Both the position numbers and the translations under genes were made by a program. A DNA stretch of 10,130 bases. Source: Phycisphaerae bacterium (lineage in GTDB: Bacteria; Planctomycetota; Phycisphaerae; Phycisphaerales; SM1A02). Below the pieces are notes generated by a model. It ran no database searches, was not told the DNA's origin, and saw only the letters and a program-made list of their open reading frames with translations. Position 1 is the first letter of the stretch; each line of letters begins with the position of its first letter. The stretch spans positions 1,404 through 11,533 of the forward strand of contig NZFT01000039.1 in the NCBI GenBank assembly GCA_002690755.1, in the 5' to 3' direction. Below, one piece after another: positions 1-7,148 of the stretch.

Positions 1-2685
1 GCCGGTGGCGCGACGGTGACGGTCCGGACCGGCCGGCGGTTCACCTTCGGGGGAATCGGGGCGGAGGCCGGATGCGAGTTGGCGAATCGTCTGCTCGCGA
101 ATCCGGTGGTCCACGCGATCCACACCGGGCCGTATCACCCCGATTCGTTCCCGACCGGCCACCGGCAGCCGTTCGAAGTGCGCGACCTGCCGCTGTGCGA
201 ACTCGACGATGCGGCCCTGGAGCGACTGAGTCGCGACGCCCATCTCTTTCTTTCGCTCGACGAGATGCGTGCGATCCAGTCCCATTACCGCGGTCTCGGT
301 CGCGAGCCCCGGGAGATCGAACTCGAGACCCTCGCCCAGACCTGGTCCGAGCATTGCGTCCACAAGACGTTGAAGGCGACCATCGAATATCGCGAGCCCG
401 CGGTCGCATCCGGATTCTCCATTCGCGACACCGCGGCCGATCGGCCCGGCCATTCGGTCGACGAGACCGGCCGCGTTCGCATCGACAATCTGTTGAAGTC
501 GACCGTCGCCGCCGCGACGCATCGATTGATGGCGGACGGTCTCGACGACTGGTGCCTCTCGGTCTTCGTGGACAATGCGGGCATCGTCGGATTCGACGAG
601 GACACCGCGGTGTGCATGAAGGTCGAAACGCACAACCACCCGTCGGCGATCGAACCGTACGGCGGCGCCGCGACCGGAATCGGCGGTTGCATCCGCGACA
701 TCATGGGCACGGGCCTGGCGGCGAAGCCGATCGCGGCGACCGACGTGTTCTGCGTCGGGACCGACGCGCCCGCGGAGATCCCCACCGGTTGCCTCCACCC
801 GCATCGCATCCTCGGCGAGGTGGTCGCAGGCGTTCGCGACTACGGCAACCGCATGGGCATTCCCACCATCGACGGGGGCGTGTGGTTCGACGATCGCTAC
901 ATCGGCAATCCGCTCGTCTACGTCGGTTGCGTCGGCGTGATGCCCCGCGACCTCATCGAAGGCGATGCACGGCCCGGTGACCGGATCATCGCGATGGGTG
1001 GCCGCACGGGTCGGGACGGCATTCACGGGGCGACCTTCTCGAGCGCCGAACTGACCGACACCCATGCCGACGAGTTCAGCCATGCGGTGCAGATCGGCAA
1101 TGCGATCACGGAGAAGGTCACGCTCGATGCGGTTCTGGCCGCCCGCGATCATCCGGACGGCTGCCTCTTCAGTTCGATCACCGACTGCGGCGCCGGTGGT
1201 TTCAGCAGTGCGGTCGGCGAAATGGGCGAGCGGATCGGCGCCGAAGTCCGGCTCGATCGCGCCCCGCTCAAGTACGAAGGGCTGAGCCCGGTCGAGGTCT
1301 GGATCAGCGAAGCGCAGGAACGCATGGTCCTCGCGGTACCCGCGGAGAACGTCGAGGCGATCGCGGCGATCTGCGACAGTCACGATGTCGAGTGGTGCGA
1401 CCTCGGCGAATTCGGAACGCCCGACCGGGAACTGATACTCCGCTGGGGTGACGTCGAGGTCGGTCGGATCGCGATGGAATTCATGCACGACGGCGTGCCC
1501 ATGCCGCTCCGCGAGGCGGTGTGGGATCCCGAGTGGGCCGCCCGCGAGGCCGGTGGTGACGACGTCGGGGTGGAATCTTCGCCGGCCGTCCACGATGTCG
1601 CCGGCGTGTTCGACATGACGGCCACGCTTCTGGGACATCCGAATCTCGCGAGCAAGGCGTGGATCGTGCGGCAGTACGATCACGAGGTCCAGGGTGGCAG
1701 CGTGGTGAAGCCCTTCGTCGGTCCGAACGCGGGCCCCGGGGATGCCGCGGTGATTCGTCCGGTACCGGATCGACCGAGGGGGTTGGCCATCGGCCACGGG
1801 CTCGCCACCGGACTCGCCCGCGATCCGTACGTGATGGGACTCGCGGCGATCGACGAGTGCGTCCGGAACATGGTGTGCGTCGGGGCGGATCCGGACCGCA
1901 TCGCGATCCTCGACAACTTCTGCTGGCCCGGGTGCGACGACCCTCGGAATCTGGGTTCGCTGGTTCGGGCGGCCGAAGCGTGCCTCGATGGAGGACTGGC
2001 CTACCGCACCCCGTTCGTCAGCGGCAAGGATTCCCTGAACAACCAGTTCACGACCGAGGACGGTCGCACCATTCGAATTCCGCCGACGCTCCTGATCTCC
2101 GGCATGGGCATCGTCCCGGAAGAACGTTTCGCCACCACCATGGATGCCAAGCGTCCGGGTGGACGGCTGCTCGCGATCGGGGCGACGACGAATCGGCTCG
2201 GCGGCTCGCACTATCTTCGGGTCGGCGGTGATCCGAACGCGGGCGTCGACGAGCTGCCGACCGTCGACCTCGACTCCGGACCTCGGGTCGCGCGAATCGT
2301 CCACGACGCGATTCGTCAGGGTCTGGTCCGGTCGGCCCATGATGCGAGCGAGGGCGGACTCCTGCCCGCCGCGATTGAGATGGCCTTCGCGGGCGGGCTC
2401 GGTCTTGAATTCGATCTGGACGCGGTGCCGGTCGACGGTGCCGCGGTGTCCGCCGTCGCGCGGGCCTTCGCCGAGGATCATTCCCGTTACCTCCTCGAAG
2501 TGGCCGAGTCGGATCTCCCGGCGTTGTCGCGACTGCTGGAGGGAGTTCCGCACGGGGTGGTCGGCTCGTTCATCGCGGCCGGTCCGGATGGCGGGGAGGT
2601 CTCGGTCACGGGAACCGAGCTGGGTTCGGGGCGCGAAGCCGCGGCGCGATTCGAGGAAGCATGGAAGCGAGGGTGCGACCGATGA
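1..2685 (+). CDS. purL: Phosphoribosylformylglycinamidine synthase, synthetase subunit PurL (5' end outside window)
   Basis: Fourth step of de novo purine synthesis: ATP-dependent amidation of FGAR to FGAM, using ammonia supplied by PurQ, in the cytoplasm. The frame is open from base 1, and the GTG at 16 is only the first in-window start, so the true start probably lies upstream. Residue numbers count from that GTG. SEHC near 110-113, ETHNHPSAI at 204 and GGRTGRDGIHGATF from 328 belong to the first AIR-synthase-like half. ITDCGAGGFSS follows at 388. SGKDSLNN at 669 and DASEGGL at 776 belong to the second half. The first 40 or so residues (CELANRLLANPVVHAI) resemble the end of a PurS domain, so PurS appears fused to PurL. 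At 889+ residues it is longer than the usual ~740-residue PurL that works with a separate PurS. It ends in an ATGA overlap with purQ. Identity is near certain; the PurS fusion is likely. Confidence 0.97.
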   Translation, partial: AGGATVTVRTGRRFTFGGIGAEAGCELANRLLANPVVHAIHTGPYHPDSFPTGHRQPFEVRDLPLCELDDAALERLSRDAHLFLSLDEMRAIQSHYRGLGREPREIELETLAQTWSEHCVHKTLKATIEYREPAVASGFSIRDTAADRPGHSVDETGRVRIDNLLKSTVAAATHRLMADGLDDWCLSVFVDNAGIVGFDEDTAVCMKVETHNHPSAIEPYGGAATGIGGCIRDIMGTGLAAKPIAATDVFCVGTDAPAEIPTGCLHPHRILGEVVAGVRDYGNRMGIPTIDGGVWFDDRYIGNPLVYVGCVGVMPRDLIEGDARPGDRIIAMGGRTGRDGIHGATFSSAELTDTHADEFSHAVQIGNAITEKVTLDAVLAARDHPDGCLFSSITDCGAGGFSSAVGEMGERIGAEVRLDRAPLKYEGLSPVEVWISEAQERMVLAVPAENVEAIAAICDSHDVEWCDLGEFGTPDRELILRWGDVEVGRIAMEFMHDGVPMPLREAVWDPEWAAREAGGDDVGVESSPAVHDVAGVFDMTATLLGHPNLASKAWIVRQYDHEVQGGSVVKPFVGPNAGPGDAAVIRPVPDRPRGLAIGHGLATGLARDPYVMGLAAIDECVRNMVCVGADPDRIAILDNFCWPGCDDPRNLGSLVRAAEACLDGGLAYRTPFVSGKDSLNNQFTTEDGRTIRIPPTLLISGMGIVPEERFATTMDAKRPGGRLLAIGATTNRLGGSHYLRVGGDPNAGVDELPTVDLDSGPRVARIVHDAIRQGLVRSAHDASEGGLLPAAIEMAFAGGLGLEFDLDAVPVDGAAVSAVARAFAEDHSRYLLEVAESDLPALSRLLEGVPHGVVGSFIAAGPDGGEVSVTGTELGSGREAAARFEEAWKRGCDR

Positions 2686-3533
2686 ACGACTTGAAGGAGA
2701 CCGGCGGTCCGCGTCGTGAATCGATCGGCGATCGACCGAAGGCGCTGGTCATCACGGCGCCGGGCATCAATTGCGATGGTGAACTGGCGCTCGCCTTCGA
2801 GGCCGCCGGGGCATCGCCGGAGTCGGTGCTGCTTTCGGATCTGATCGAGACACCATCCCGGATCGACGATTTCGCGTTGATCGGACTGCCCGGAGGATTC
2901 AGCTACGGCGACGACGGCGGTGCGGGCCGGGTGCTCGCCCAGCTGATCCGTCGTGGCCTCTATCCGGCGCTCGCGGCCGCGATCGATCGCGGTGTGCCGA
3001 TGATCGCCCCGTGCAACGGTTTTCAGATCGCGGTTCAGGCCGGCCTGCTGCCGGGTCCGGGCGACGGGGAGACCTGGCCGCCGGAACCTGCGATTCCGAC
3101 CGTGGCCCTCGCCCCGAACGAACGTGGTCGATTCCACGACGTGTGGACCGGGGTCGAGATTCCCGAGTCGACCCGGTGCATCTGGACCACGGGACTCGCG
3201 GATGTTCCGTCCGAGGCGATGGTGCTTCCATCCGCCCACGGTGAAGGTCGGTTCGTGGCCACGGATGAGACGACCGCGGCGCTGGAGTCCGAAGGTCGGA
3301 TCGCCTTGCGGTACACCGAGGCGGATCATTTCAACGGTTCGCGTGGACGGGTGGCCGGCATCTGCGATGCGAGCGGGCTGGTCTTCGGCCTGATGCCGCA
3401 TCCGGAGCGATACACGCGGTGGTCCCAGCATCCCACCTGGACCCGACTCGAGGCGTCCGTCCGGTCCGGCGACACGCCGGGCCTCGCCATGTTCCGGAAC
3501 GCCGTCCGCCATGCCACGGCCGTCGTGACTTGA
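2682..3533 (+). CDS. purQ: Phosphoribosylformylglycinamidine synthase, glutaminase subunit PurQ
   Basis: Class I glutamine amidotransferase that hydrolyses glutamine and passes ammonia to PurL for FGAM formation. Visible motifs are APGINCDGE near the N-terminus, the oxyanion-loop region GGFSYGDDGGAGRVLA, the nucleophile motif PCNGFQ (Cys111) and MPHPER, giving His240 and Glu242 as the rest of the triad. All catalytic residues are intact. The protein is 283 residues, longer than the compact ~225-residue PurQ of B. subtilis. The start at 2682 gives a 4-base ATGA overlap with purL and is preceded by a purine-rich stretch (GCGAGGG). An ATG at 2661 in the same frame would overlap purL by 25 bases and add seven residues (MEARVRP) with no homology value, so I prefer 2682. 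Translational coupling with purL fits the need for a stoichiometric complex. Confidence 0.96.
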   Translation: MNDLKETGGPRRESIGDRPKALVITAPGINCDGELALAFEAAGASPESVLLSDLIETPSRIDDFALIGLPGGFSYGDDGGAGRVLAQLIRRGLYPALAAAIDRGVPMIAPCNGFQIAVQAGLLPGPGDGETWPPEPAIPTVALAPNERGRFHDVWTGVEIPESTRCIWTTGLADVPSEAMVLPSAHGEGRFVATDETTAALESEGRIALRYTEADHFNGSRGRVAGICDASGLVFGLMPHPERYTRWSQHPTWTRLEASVRSGDTPGLAMFRNAVRHATAVVT

Positions 3534-4426
3534 CGCCCATCCCGGCGTCTCCGGAGGATCGGCGTCCGAACGAGTCACCCTCGGCGGCTTGCGGTCGCTG
3601 TGGGTACGTCCTCACCGGCCTCGCACCACGCTCCCGATGCCCTGAATGCGGCGCTCGAGACGCGGGCGGGCGGATTCGCGACGCGGATGCGCTCGCGCGA
3701 TCCGCGTACGCGACCATCACGGGGGTGATCTGGCGTTCGGGCGTCGTGGTGATCGGTCAGGTCGGATTCCTCGTCGTCGCGATTTCGATCATCCGGTCCT
3801 TCCCGGGTTGGATCGCCATTCCCGTCGCGGTCGTGGCGATGCTCGGCGTGTGGTTCCGGACCAGTGTCGAGTTGGATCCCGATCGAGGTGCCGACGGTTC
3901 ATCGCGGCTTGTTCGATATCTCCTGCGAGTCTTCATGCTGGTCGGATCGGCGGGGTACGCCGTCGTCGCGATCCTTCCCGGGTTTTCCGGTGACGCGATG
4001 ATCGAGTTCATCTCGATCTCGACGATGCTGCTGGTCGGGCTCGGCGCGGCGTTGGTCGGCCGTCGAACCGCCTGGTGGGTGCAGGAGGATCAAGGCCACG
4101 CGATTCTCGAGGCGGCACCATGGTGTTACCTGCTCACCATCGGGGGGGTGGTCCTCGTGCTCGGCTCGCATTTCGCGGGACTTCTTCCGCCCGCCGGCAT
4201 CGCGGCGACGGGACCCAAACTCGCGATGGCGGCCTTCGTGGGGGGGATCGGGTGGGGTGTGTGCGTGCTTTTCGCCGATGTGCAGATCTTCGCGGCGTCG
4301 ATTCGGTGCCTTCTGCACCGAGCCCAGTACCAGGCGACCGAAACCCGGCGGGACGCGAGGCTTGCGGAAGCGGAGAAGGAATTCGACGAACGTGTTCGAC
4401 GGATGGACGATGACGGAACGGCGTAG
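3530..4426 (+). CDS. Zinc-ribbon multi-pass membrane protein, unknown function
   Basis: I do not recognise a named family. The 298-residue product begins with a four-cysteine zinc ribbon (Cys21, Cys24, Cys37, Cys40 in the pattern CxxCGYxLxGL...CPxCG), a short module seen at the N-terminus of many planctomycete membrane proteins. About six hydrophobic segments follow, near residues 71-88, 91-109, 131-150, 158-177, 198-219 and 231-258. The charged tail (about 259-298, rich in Arg, Glu and Asp) looks helical and cytoplasmic. The start is TTG at 3530, overlapping the purQ stop as TTGA. No ATG or GTG lies in frame between there and the first membrane segment, and starting later would lose the zinc ribbon. 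No strong Shine-Dalgarno is visible, which fits coupling to purQ. A transport, sensing or scaffold role is possible, but nothing in the sequence decides it. The coding call is firm; the function is open. Confidence 0.85.
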   Translation: MTPIPASPEDRRPNESPSAACGRCGYVLTGLAPRSRCPECGARDAGGRIRDADALARSAYATITGVIWRSGVVVIGQVGFLVVAISIIRSFPGWIAIPVAVVAMLGVWFRTSVELDPDRGADGSSRLVRYLLRVFMLVGSAGYAVVAILPGFSGDAMIEFISISTMLLVGLGAALVGRRTAWWVQEDQGHAILEAAPWCYLLTIGGVVLVLGSHFAGLLPPAGIAATGPKLAMAAFVGGIGWGVCVLFADVQIFAASIRCLLHRAQYQATETRRDARLAEAEKEFDERVRRMDDDGTA

Positions 4427-4447
4427 CGATTGAAAGGAACCGGAAAC

Positions 4448-5425
4448 GTGGCCAGAAAGACGAGCGGAATCGACGGGGGCGCGGCGACCGGGAACGACCG
4501 GCGACCGTGGCTCGGATCGCACCTTTCCATCGCAGGTGGAGTCCACCACGCACTGGAAGCGGTCGAGACGCTTGGCTGTGACTGCGTGCAGGTGTTCACC
4601 AAGAACCAGCGCCAGTGGAAGTCGAAGCCACTCGCGGACGACGATGTCTTGGCGTGGAAGGCGGGCCTCGAGCGGCTGGGCTGGAATGAGCGGCCGAATC
4701 GCGTGGTCAGTCACAACAGCTACCTGGTGAACATGGCGTCGCCGGATTCCGAGGGCTGGGAGAAGTCGGTCACGCTCCAGCGTGATGAACTGGAACGATG
4801 CGAGACCCTCGGGATTCCCGCCTGCGTTGCGCATCCCGGCGCCCATCTGGAGTCGAAGCGAAAGCCCGGCGAGCCGAACGTGCTCGGCGTGGCGCCGACG
4901 TCCGCCGAAGAAAAGGGGCTGGCTCGCATCGTGACCGCGCTCGACCGCCTCGAGCGGGAGACACGGGGGTTCAAGGTGCGGACCGCGCTCGAGAACACGG
5001 TGGGAAGCGGGACCAATCTGGGGTACGACCCGGGCCAGCTCGCGTGGATCCGGGACCGGGTGGCGGCGCCGGAACGGGTCGGATTCTGTTTCGACACCTG
5101 TCATGCGGTCGCCGCCGGCCACGACATGTCCACTGCGCAGAAAGCGCAGGCGGTGCTCGACCGAATTGACGCGACCTGTGGGCTCGATCAGGTGATCGCG
5201 GTCCATCTGAACGATTCGGTGGGCGACCTCGGCAGTCGCAAGGACCGACATGCGCATATCGGACATGGGACCTGTGGAATCCCCTGTTTCGAAGCGGTAC
5301 TGGGGGTTTCGGCGTGGCAGGAGATCCCGATGGTCCTTGAAACGGAAAAAGAGGGCGGTGTCGACGGTCGATCATGGGATGTGATCAACCTCGAAATGCT
5401 GGGTTCGTTGTCACCTCGTGCCTGA
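4448..5425 (+). CDS. nfo: Deoxyribonuclease IV (AP endonuclease)
   Basis: Endonuclease IV cleaves DNA 5' of abasic sites and removes blocked 3' ends in base-excision repair, using a trinuclear zinc centre in a TIM barrel. All nine metal ligands known from the E. coli enzyme can be placed: His89 (SHNSYL), His129 (HPGAHL), Glu182 (ALENT), Asp216 and His219 (FDTCHA), His253 (VHLND), Asp266 and His268 (KDRHAH), and Glu298 (LETEK). The core opens with WLGSHLSIAGGV after about 17 extra residues. Roughly 14 residues after HPGAHL (KRKPGEPNVLG region) have no counterpart in the shorter 285-residue E. coli protein. I chose GTG at 4448 because AAAGGAA at 4433-4439 sits eight bases upstream. An in-frame TTG at 4430 lacks such a site. 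The gene follows the membrane protein by 21 bases and is probably co-transcribed with it. Confidence 0.95.
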   Translation: MARKTSGIDGGAATGNDRRPWLGSHLSIAGGVHHALEAVETLGCDCVQVFTKNQRQWKSKPLADDDVLAWKAGLERLGWNERPNRVVSHNSYLVNMASPDSEGWEKSVTLQRDELERCETLGIPACVAHPGAHLESKRKPGEPNVLGVAPTSAEEKGLARIVTALDRLERETRGFKVRTALENTVGSGTNLGYDPGQLAWIRDRVAAPERVGFCFDTCHAVAAGHDMSTAQKAQAVLDRIDATCGLDQVIAVHLNDSVGDLGSRKDRHAHIGHGTCGIPCFEAVLGVSAWQEIPMVLETEKEGGVDGRSWDVINLEMLGSLSPRA

Positions 5426-5446
5426 TTGTGTCGACGGAAGAGTCGT

Positions 5447-5462
5447 GGAGGGCTGATCCTCC
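5447..5462 (+). promoter_or_regulatory. Hairpin in the nfo to lipoprotein spacer
   Basis: GGAGGG (5447-5452) pairs with TCCTCC (5457-5462) around a CTGA tetraloop: five Watson-Crick pairs plus one G-T. It lies 22 bases after the nfo stop and 23 bases before the next start. No T-run follows, so it is not a classical intrinsic terminator. It could attenuate transcription, mark an RNA processing site, or be chance. The left arm is itself a perfect ribosome-binding-like sequence, but it is too far from 5486 to serve that gene. Confidence 0.3.
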
Positions 5463-5485
5463 GCATCAGAGGCTTTGAATCAACC

Positions 5486-6511
5486 ATGTCCAAGAATCCA
5501 CTTCTCATCGTGCTCTCGCTGCCCCTCGCGCTCGCTGCATGCCAGAGCGGGAGCAACGATCAATCCGACAATTCGTTCGCCCTGCCGGCGCCCACCCGGG
5601 TCGTCGCCGACGTGCGGGTGCCGACCGCGATCCAGAGTTTCCGCAACGATGAAGGTCGGGCGGCGATCGAATCCGGTGATCACGACAAGGCCATTCAGAT
5701 CTTCGAGGAACTCCTCGACGAGAATCCCTCGCTGACCGTCGCCTACATCGGGATCGGCGTCGCCTACGAGGATCTCGGTGAGTACGAGCGAGCCGAACCG
5801 GCCTTCGCCCGGGCGACCCGACTCGATCCGAGAAGCTTCGAAGCCCAGCTGGGATACGGCGAAGTCCTCCAGGTCCTTGGAAAGCTCCGCGAAGCGATTC
5901 GCGCGTATCAGCAGGCTTTGGTCGTCGATCCCAACAGCGTCGAGGCCCTCGTCGGCATGTCGAGCTCCTATCTCGGCTTGGACATGGCTTCGAACGCCAT
6001 CGCACCGGCGGAGCAGGCGGTGGTGCTGTCCCCCGACGACGGCCGGGCCCGCGCCGATCTCGGCGAGGCCTACATGCGGGTCGACCGATTGAGCGACGCC
6101 ATCGACGCCTTCGAGATCGCGCTCGAGCTCCTCGGCAACGAACCCTCGGTGATTCGAAGTCTGGTCGAGTGCTACGCCCGCGAAGAGCGATTCGCGGAAG
6201 CCATCAACGCCGGACAGGTCCTCGTCGCGATCGAACCGGCCCCGCAGGCGTGGGAACGGCTCGGCCGCGCCTACTTCCGGCAGGGTGACTACGACGGAAG
6301 CCTCGAGAGCTATCGTCGGGCCGTCGAAATCGATCCCCAGTACTGGCCCGCCCTCAACGGCATCGGGGTGAACGAGCTCAACGAGTGGCTTCGCTCCGAT
6401 CGCACCGAGGCCGCGGCCCGGGAAGCGGCCGGCGAGGCGTTCCGAGCGAGCCTTCGCGTGTACCCTGAGCAGCCCAAGGTCGTCCAGTTGCTGACGACCT
6501 ATCCGCTGTGA
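5486..6511 (+). CDS. TPR-repeat lipoprotein
   Basis: The 341-residue product starts with a lipoprotein signal peptide: a short Lys-containing n-region, a hydrophobic core and the lipobox LAAC, with lipidation expected at Cys19. It should therefore be anchored in a membrane facing the periplasm. After a Ser/Asn/Asp-rich linker, about seven tetratricopeptide repeats run from near residue 52 to 305. They are recognisable by the recurring pattern of a small residue, Tyr, Ala and a Pro after Asp (for example LDPRSFEAQLGYGE, VDPNSVEALVG and IDPQYWPALNGIG). TPR domains bind other proteins; no catalytic motif is visible. I chose ATG 5486 because it yields a complete signal peptide. The frame is open back to 5426, but that start would bury the signal under 20 charged residues. 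AGAGG at 5468-5472 is a weak ribosome site. Specific partners cannot be read from the sequence. Confidence 0.9.
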   Translation: MSKNPLLIVLSLPLALAACQSGSNDQSDNSFALPAPTRVVADVRVPTAIQSFRNDEGRAAIESGDHDKAIQIFEELLDENPSLTVAYIGIGVAYEDLGEYERAEPAFARATRLDPRSFEAQLGYGEVLQVLGKLREAIRAYQQALVVDPNSVEALVGMSSSYLGLDMASNAIAPAEQAVVLSPDDGRARADLGEAYMRVDRLSDAIDAFEIALELLGNEPSVIRSLVECYAREERFAEAINAGQVLVAIEPAPQAWERLGRAYFRQGDYDGSLESYRRAVEIDPQYWPALNGIGVNELNEWLRSDRTEAAAREAAGEAFRASLRVYPEQPKVVQLLTTYPL

Positions 6512-6527
6512 CCCGACAGGACACGCC

Positions 6528-6902
6528 ATGCGACCGATCGCCGAAGAGATCCTCGAGTTCTTCGACAACCCCGGAGCCGAGCCCTACGTCATCGAACACC
6601 GGCACGAGGAGTTCACCTCCGTCTGCCCGATGACCGGCCATCCCGACTTCGGAACCATCATGCTCCGCTACCAGCCCGCCGCGGTGTGCGTCGAGCTGAA
6701 GAGCCTCAAACTCTATTTTCACGCGTTTCGTAACGAAGGCATGTTCTTCGAGGCGGTGACCAACAAGATCCGCGACGATCTCGCTCGAACCACGAGCCCG
6801 GCCTGGATGCAGGTGGTCAGCGACTGGAAGGGTCGCGGGGGCGTGAAGAGCCGGGTCATCGCGCCCTGGGGCGACGTTCCGCCGGAATTCCGGGCGGGCT
6901 GA
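6528..6902 (+). CDS. queF: NADPH-dependent 7-cyano-7-deazaguanine (preQ0) reductase QueF, short type
   Basis: QueF reduces the nitrile of preQ0 to the amine of preQ1 in the queuosine pathway for tRNA anticodon modification. The 124-residue product matches the short, single-domain (B. subtilis-like) type. Cys33 in EFTSVCPMTG is the expected thioimide-forming nucleophile. Asp40 lies seven residues later, as in known enzymes. ELKSLKLYFHAFRNEG is the QueF signature segment that binds NADPH and substrate. At Phe74-Glu75, as I recall the B. subtilis protein, a His-Glu pair is expected, so the glutamate is kept and the histidine is replaced. AGGA at 6518-6521 lies six bases before the ATG, and the gene starts 16 bases after the lipoprotein stop. 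No queC, queD or queE is in view, so preQ0 must come from genes elsewhere or from uptake. Confidence 0.94.
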   Translation: MRPIAEEILEFFDNPGAEPYVIEHRHEEFTSVCPMTGHPDFGTIMLRYQPAAVCVELKSLKLYFHAFRNEGMFFEAVTNKIRDDLARTTSPAWMQVVSDWKGRGGVKSRVIAPWGDVPPEFRAG

Positions 6903-6917
6903 CCACGCTCACCCGCC
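6893..6917. terminator. Possible bidirectional terminator hairpin between convergent ends
   Basis: GGCGGG (6893-6898) pairs perfectly with CCCGCC (6912-6917). Inside it, after one bulged C, TGA (6900-6902, the queF stop) pairs with TCA (6909-6911, the stop of the minus-strand frame read on the + strand), leaving the loop CCACGC. This gives a nine-pair GC-rich stem between two convergent reading frames. There is no T-run on either side, so factor-independent termination would be weak by the standard model. Confidence 0.4.
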
Positions 6918-7148
6918 GGTGAAGATCCCGCCGCCCCCGATCGCGTCGAGACCTTCGAGGTCTTGAAGACCGTCCAATCCCTCGAGCCCCCGGATTCCTT
7001 CGATCCGCGGTGCCGAGCGTCGCGCCTTCTCCACTTCGCCGGCCTGTCCGGGCGTGAGGATCGCCAGGAGGCTCCGAACGGCGCGTTCGTCGAGTTCGGT
7101 TCGGGCGAAGCGGATCTGCGCTCGATCGACGGACGCCTTCGCGCTCAC
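6909..7148 (-). pseudogene. C-terminal remnant of an unidentified protein, N-terminal part missing
   Basis: The minus-strand frame from 7148 down to the TGA at 6909-6911 reads as ordinary protein rather than shadow. An amphipathic helical stretch (RAQIRFARTELDERAVRSLL) leads into AILTPGQAGEVEKARR, like the LTPEQ-type helices of small periplasmic or helical proteins. A tail rich in Gly, Leu, Glu and Asp follows, ending GGGGIFTGG. Nothing resembling a signal peptide, a ribosome site or a proper N-terminus precedes it. The in-frame stop at 7179-7181 and the GTG at 7148 lie inside or at the edge of transketolase coding sequence on the other strand. The frame probably once continued beyond about 7140 and was cut there. 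It converges on queF with six bases between stops. It could instead be a genuine 79-residue gene with a GTG start, but I think this less likely. I do not recognise the family. Confidence 0.5.

Noticed and set aside
2487..3578. 363-codon minus-strand frame opposite purL end and purQ
   Set aside because: Fully antisense to purQ with an intact Cys-His-Glu triad; no protein-like motifs.
4430..4447. TTG start for nfo
   Set aside because: GTG 4448 has AAAGGAA at a good distance, and the extra six residues add nothing to the conserved core.
3899..5266. 455-codon minus-strand frame opposite the membrane protein and nfo
   Set aside because: It spans two genes whose plus-strand products are well supported; composition is Arg/His-rich, as expected of a high-GC shadow.
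5426..5485. Upstream TTG start for the TPR lipoprotein
   Set aside because: It would place about 20 Arg-rich residues before the signal peptide. ATG 5486 gives a normal lipoprotein signal.
5480..6568. 362-codon minus-strand frame opposite the TPR gene
   Set aside because: The TPR periodicity and lipobox on the plus strand leave no doubt about the coding strand.
7054..7134. Reading the transketolase frame as a complete small gene from ATG 7054
   Set aside because: The first ~25 residues are Arg/Ser-rich and antisense to the other remnant. They do not resemble a transketolase domain and there is no ribosome site.
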